A stretch of DNA of 64,000 nt from Salinibacterium sp. dk2585 (lineage in GTDB: Bacteria; Actinomycetota; Actinomycetes; Actinomycetales; Microbacteriaceae): the NCBI RefSeq assembly GCF_008001035.1, contig NZ_CP042856.1, positions 1,240,001 to 1,304,000 on the forward strand, written 5' to 3'. Under the pieces are notes generated by a model that saw only the letters and a program-made list of their open reading frames with translations, made no database searches and was not told the DNA's origin. Shown here piece by piece: positions 60,755 through 64,000 of the stretch; position 1 is the first letter of the stretch, and every line of letters begins with the position of its first letter. The position numbers were made by a program, and so were the translations under genes.

Positions 60755-60760
60755 ATGGTA
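60755..60760 (-). promoter_or_regulatory. putative -10 box of helicase gene
   Basis: TACCAT on the minus strand, 8 nt before GTG 60746. Confidence 0.4.
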
Positions 60761-60794
60761 CCCGCCCCCACCGACACGGACCCCCGAAACGAAC

Positions 60795-60834
60795 AAGGGG
60801 CACCGACCTCGCCAAGCGAGGAACGGTGCCCCTT
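60795..60834 (-). terminator. two-stage hairpin terminator of the GlsB-type gene
   Basis: AAGGGGCACCG (60795-60805) pairs with CGGTGCCCCTT (60824-60834), enclosing a second stem CCTCGC/GCGAGG. On the minus strand it is followed by a T-rich stretch, after the GlsB-type stop at 60850. Confidence 0.8.
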
Positions 60835-60849
60835 CTCAGACGCTGAGCG

Positions 60850-61119
60850 TCAGGCGCGGCGGTTGCTGCCGCGCGTGACGAAGCCCCAGATCACGAGCAC
60901 GAGGAGGGCGCCCAGGATGGCGACAAGCCACGTCTGGATCGACCAGAACTCCTCGAGTCCGACGCCGAAAATTGCGCTGCCGATCCAACCGCCGAGCAGG
61001 GCGCCAATGACGCCGATGACAAGGGTTGCGATCCAGCCACCGCCCTGCCGACCGGGAAGGATGGCCTTCGCGATCGCGCCGGCGATGAGGCCAAGAACAA
61101 TCCACGCGATGATTCCCAT
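60850..61119 (-). CDS. GlsB/YeaQ/YmgE-family stress membrane protein
   Basis: 89 aa; GGAGTG precedes the ATG. Two or three membrane helices with the family glycine pattern: GIIAWIVLGLIAGAIAKAI, GGWIATLVIGVIGALLGGWI and a final helix. These transglycosylase-associated proteins are linked to stress and cell-envelope integrity in actinobacteria. Confidence 0.9.
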   Translation of the reverse strand: MGIIAWIVLGLIAGAIAKAILPGRQGGGWIATLVIGVIGALLGGWIGSAIFGVGLEEFWSIQTWLVAILGALLVLVIWGFVTRGSNRRA

Positions 61120-61276
61120 GGTCTTTCACACTCCAGAATGTCGGTGTTCATGCTCCACAGCGGAGCACGAGTCAATGATGGCTCGACCCCCGCATGAGGG
61201 ACACCCTGCAATTTTCTGGCGATCGGTAGTAAAGGGGCGTTTGCTGCCACCCCCGGTCGTGCGTCAGCATTGGGGC

Positions 61277-62038
61277 ATGGCATCCCAGCATCCGTGGTCG
61301 CGCTACGTCGCGCTCGGGGACTCGTTCACAGAAGGCATCGGCGATCCGGAACCGCAGAGTCCCGGTGGTCACCGCGGCTGGGCCGACCGCGTGGCCGAGG
61401 TGCTCAGCATCGACCACCAGCCGTTCTCCTATGCCAATCTCGCGATCCGCGGGCGACTGCTGCAACAGATCATCGATGAGCAGGTGGAGCCCGCCCTCGC
61501 CCTGAAGCCGGACCTCGTTTCGATCTCGGCCGGCGGCAACGACATCATCCGCCCGAACACGGATCCCGATGAGGTCGCCCATCGGCTCGAGGGTGCCATC
61601 ACCCGACTTCGTTCCGACGGGGCGACCGTCGTGCTCTTCAACGGACCAGATATCGGCATGACCCCGGTCATGCGTCGACTGCGCGGCAAGGTCGCCATCT
61701 ACAACGAGAACCTTCGGGGCATCGCCCACCGTCATGACGCGATCGTCGTCGACATGTGGTCGATGCGCGAGCTACAGGACCCGCGGATGTGGGCACCCGA
61801 CCGCCTGCACTTCTCCCCCGTCGGGCACCACACAATCGCCCGTGCCATGCTCGATGCCCTGAATGTGGAGCACGACCTCGAGCCCTACGCGCCGGAGCCC
61901 TTGCCTGAGCGGCCTTGGCGGCAGGCGCGGGCCGACGACATCGTGTGGGCCCGCGAGCACCTCGTGCCGTGGGTCGTCCGGCGCATCCGTGGACGCTCTT
62001 CGGGCGACTCCATCACGCCGAAACGGCCCGGCTTCTAG
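61277..62038 (+). CDS. SGNH/GDSL hydrolase
   Basis: 253 aa from ATG 61277. Catalytic blocks: YVALGDSFTEGIGD (Ser), AIRGRLL, SAGGNDIIRP (Gly/Asn) and DRLHFSPVGHH (Asp-His). No signal peptide, so cytosolic. It may hydrolyse esters or thioesters of lipids or carbohydrates. A terminator overlaps its stop. It diverges from the GlsB gene. Confidence 0.93.
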   Translation: MASQHPWSRYVALGDSFTEGIGDPEPQSPGGHRGWADRVAEVLSIDHQPFSYANLAIRGRLLQQIIDEQVEPALALKPDLVSISAGGNDIIRPNTDPDEVAHRLEGAITRLRSDGATVVLFNGPDIGMTPVMRRLRGKVAIYNENLRGIAHRHDAIVVDMWSMRELQDPRMWAPDRLHFSPVGHHTIARAMLDALNVEHDLEPYAPEPLPERPWRQARADDIVWAREHLVPWVVRRIRGRSSGDSITPKRPGF

Positions 62039-62047
62039 CCGGGCCGT
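62023..62047. terminator. hairpin overlapping the SGNH stop codon
   Basis: ACGGCCCGGC pairs with GCCGGGCCGT across a TTCTA loop that contains the start of the TAG stop. It separates the convergent SGNH and desaturase genes. Confidence 0.75.
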
Positions 62048-62068
62048 TCCGTGATGCTGGGAGAGCTC

Positions 62069-63172
62069 CTAGCGGCCGAACTGTGCGGCCGCCGGGCAGT
62101 CGAAGGGGTCACCGCCGGCTGAGAGCCCGACACGGTTGAGGTACTGCACGACGATTCCGTACGAGGTCAGCAGCCCCACCTCGGTGAAGGGGATCTTGTG
62201 AGTCTCGCAGTACTCCTTGGCGATCTCGTTCGCCTTCTTGAGATGCGGCCGCGGCATGTTGGGGAATAGGTGGTGTTCGATCTGGTAGTTGAGTCCGCCC
62301 ATGAAGGTGTCCATGAGCCAGCCACCACGGATATTGCGCGACGTGAGCACCTGGCGACGCAGGAAGTCAACCTTGCTGTCGTGCGGCAGGATCGGCATCC
62401 CCTTGTGGTTGGGCGCGAAAGACGCACCCATGTAGACACCGAAGACGGCCATCTGCACGCCGATGAAGGCGAATGCCATGCCGAGGGGCAGGGTGAGGAA
62501 GACCACGGCGAGGTACGCGCCCATGCGCGTTGTGAGCATCGTGATCTCGATCCAGCGTTCCTGCACCTTGCCCTTGCCGAAGGCCGTGCGGAAGCCGTGC
62601 ATGTGCAGGTTGAGACCCTCGAGCATGAGGGCGGGGAAGAAGAGGTAGCCCTGGCGCTTCAGGAGCCAGGCGTAGAGACCCTTGGTCTTGGCAGCATCCT
62701 CTTCGCGGAATACGACGAAGTCGGGCTCGATGTCGGGGTCCTTGCCCACCATGTTGGGGTTGGCGTGGTGGCGGGAGTGCTTCGTCATCCACCACTGGTA
62801 GCTGATGCCCACGAAGAGGTTGGCGAGCGTGCGCCCCACTGCGTCATTGAGCTTGCCCGAGGTGAAGATCTGGCGATGCGAGGCCTCGTGCGCAAGGAAT
62901 GCGTACTGCGTGAGGATCACGCCGAGTGCCGCTGCCATGAGCAGCTGGAACCAGCTGTCGCCCAGCAGGATGAACCCCGTGATGACGCCGCCGAGTGCGA
63001 GGGTGATGCCCGAGAACATCGCGATATAGAAGCCGCGCGCCCTCCGGAGGAGCCCCGCATCCCTCACCGTGTTGAGCAGTGCCGAGTACTCGCTCGTCGG
63101 GCTTTTGCGATCGCCACCCGGCCGTGTGCGCGTGAAGGTGACAGTCGGTTGGGGTTGTGCTGAGGCGGACAT
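62069..63172 (-). CDS. membrane fatty acid desaturase
   Basis: 367 aa; AGAGGAGATGG precedes the ATG. The three His boxes of acyl-lipid or acyl-CoA desaturases are visible: HEASH, HSRHH and QIEHH, with four membrane helices and a cytosolic di-iron site. GGLNYQIEHHLFPNMPRPHL is diagnostic of the front-end/acyl-CoA type. It should introduce a double bond in fatty acyl chains, which are important for membrane fluidity. Confidence 0.93.
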   Translation of the reverse strand: MSASAQPQPTVTFTRTRPGGDRKSPTSEYSALLNTVRDAGLLRRARGFYIAMFSGITLALGGVITGFILLGDSWFQLLMAAALGVILTQYAFLAHEASHRQIFTSGKLNDAVGRTLANLFVGISYQWWMTKHSRHHANPNMVGKDPDIEPDFVVFREEDAAKTKGLYAWLLKRQGYLFFPALMLEGLNLHMHGFRTAFGKGKVQERWIEITMLTTRMGAYLAVVFLTLPLGMAFAFIGVQMAVFGVYMGASFAPNHKGMPILPHDSKVDFLRRQVLTSRNIRGGWLMDTFMGGLNYQIEHHLFPNMPRPHLKKANEIAKEYCETHKIPFTEVGLLTSYGIVVQYLNRVGLSAGGDPFDCPAAAQFGR

Positions 63173-63335
63173 CCATCTCCTCTGGTTCTTGCGACTTCCC
63201 AGCCGGGGTTATAGATGAAGCGCGTGCGTTCAACGGATACTTACTGACCCTACGCGGTCAGGTGACCTCCATCAACGAGGGCGCGCCGAATATGGCATAT
63301 TCCCAGCCTTGTCTATTCCCGCGAGGGAATATGTC

Positions 63336-64000
63336 TCAGCCGAACACGAGGCTGGGGTTGCCCATCCGCCATGCTGCGCCGGGATCCACGATGTCGTCGC
63401 CGAGCACGAGCGGCACGTTCACGACGTCCTGGCCGACGGTATAGCTCGCCGTTCCTACCTGTGTTCCCGCAGCTGCCGTGACCACCGGCTCCGTGTGCAC
63501 CGCGACGGAGATCGGCGTATCGGCCCAGACCAGCGCCTTCTTCGACTCGCGCGCGACGACCCGTGCGGTGTCGCCCCAGACGGTCGAATAGCTGCCGAAG
63601 GACTGCCCCTCCTCCGTGAGCGCGATCTCCTGGAACCCGGCCTCGACCGTCTGGATGAGCGACTGGATCTGGGGGTACTGGACCGCGTGGAGTTCACCCC
63701 CGAGGGCGACACCCACGAGAGTGACCGAGGAGGATTCGATCTCGAGGTCGGCGGAGAAGAGCAGGCAGGCACCGGCCTCCGGCAGGGTGCCCGTCTTGAT
63801 GCCATCGACACCGTAGGTGCCGAGGATCTTGTTGGAGTTCTCGAGCACGCCCGCTCCGTCGAAGTACACCTGCGGCGTCGCGACGATCTCGGCAATGACC
63901 GGGTTCTCGAGCGCGATCTTGCCGAGCTGGATGAGATCGCTGACCGTGCTTCGATTCGCCGGCGAGAGCCCCGTCGGCTCGACGAGTGTCGTGTTGTCGA
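63336..64000 (-). CDS. D-alanyl-D-alanine carboxypeptidase, C-terminal part (cut by window end)
   Basis: The visible part is open to base 64000, where the upstream part runs out of the window. It contains VEPTGLSPANRST, the KTG box as GIKTGTLPEAG, and a C-terminal beta domain (TVWGDTARVVARESKKALVWAD, then TYVGQ-like VVNVPL). SxxK and SxN boxes are outside the window. The enzyme trims stem peptides of peptidoglycan. The 163-nt gap before the desaturase start holds nothing recognisable. Confidence 0.9.
   Translation of the reverse strand, partial: DNTTLVEPTGLSPANRSTVSDLIQLGKIALENPVIAEIVATPQVYFDGAGVLENSNKILGTYGVDGIKTGTLPEAGACLLFSADLEIESSSVTLVGVALGGELHAVQYPQIQSLIQTVEAGFQEIALTEEGQSFGSYSTVWGDTARVVARESKKALVWADTPISVAVHTEPVVTAAAGTQVGTASYTVGQDVVNVPLVLGDDIVDPGAAWRMGNPSLVFG

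Overview
The window is chromosomal DNA from a high-GC Gram-positive actinobacterium. The best fit is the family Microbacteriaceae (inference). Supporting signs are rbpA, mycothiol ligase mshC, the pafB-pafC-tatA-tatC-helY block, a complete coproporphyrin-type heme cluster, frequent GTG starts with 1-8 nt gene overlaps, and several TAnnnT boxes placed 6-8 nt before a start codon, which suggests leaderless mRNAs.

Region 1 (1-19.6 kb) is housekeeping. It holds a UvrA-like ATPase (cut by the window edge), an SDR oxidoreductase, an NfeD/SPFH membrane pair with a glycerophosphodiesterase, and rbpA. A likely lipoprotein-modification pair (Ppm1/Lnt) follows, then helY-tatC-tatA-pafC-pafB, an FKBP lipoprotein, trmI, a HAD phosphatase, a PAC2 protein, mshC, uppP and an M20 peptidase. 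The locus ends at tRNA-Leu(GAG).

Region 2 (19.6-34.0 kb) is an accessory island beginning at the tRNA-Leu 3' end. A 721-bp IS481-derived miniature element, with its DDE core deleted, sits directly against the tRNA and is flanked by a 16-bp duplication of the tRNA end. A complete IS3-family element follows. About 11 kb of lower-GC, mostly unrecognised genes come next: a lone ParA-like ATPase, a PD-(D/E)XK (NucS-like) nuclease with a possible EVE/PUA-like C-terminal part, a small HEPN-type protein with an R-x4-H motif, a protein with two apparent winged helices, small membrane proteins, a two-gene coiled-coil/HEPN-like cassette, and a TIR-like (Pycsar/CBASS-effector type) protein. No integrase is visible. 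The mix suggests a defence island, possibly partly plasmid-derived. Two related TTAACGA-hairpin elements bracket the island.

Region 3 (34.3-49.2 kb) is variable core: a CPBP protease, a PPOX-fold protein, DUF808, two zinc alcohol/formaldehyde dehydrogenases, a remnant of a GGDEF gene, a PAP2/diacylglycerol-kinase fusion, an NCS2 permease, a YitT protein, a secreted M28 peptidase with Gly-His-rich ends, small conserved proteins, a GT2 glycosyltransferase, and a DUF5997/LysR-sensor pair.

Region 4 (49.2-58.9 kb) is the heme cluster. hemA runs on the plus strand and hemE-cgoX-chdC-cpfC-hemC-hemD-hemB-hemL run on the minus strand, covering every step from glutamyl-tRNA to heme by the coproporphyrin route. 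Region 5 (58.9-64 kb) has a DEAD/DEAH helicase, a GlsB-type membrane protein, an SGNH hydrolase, a fatty acid desaturase, and the C-terminal part of a D-Ala-D-Ala carboxypeptidase cut by the window end.
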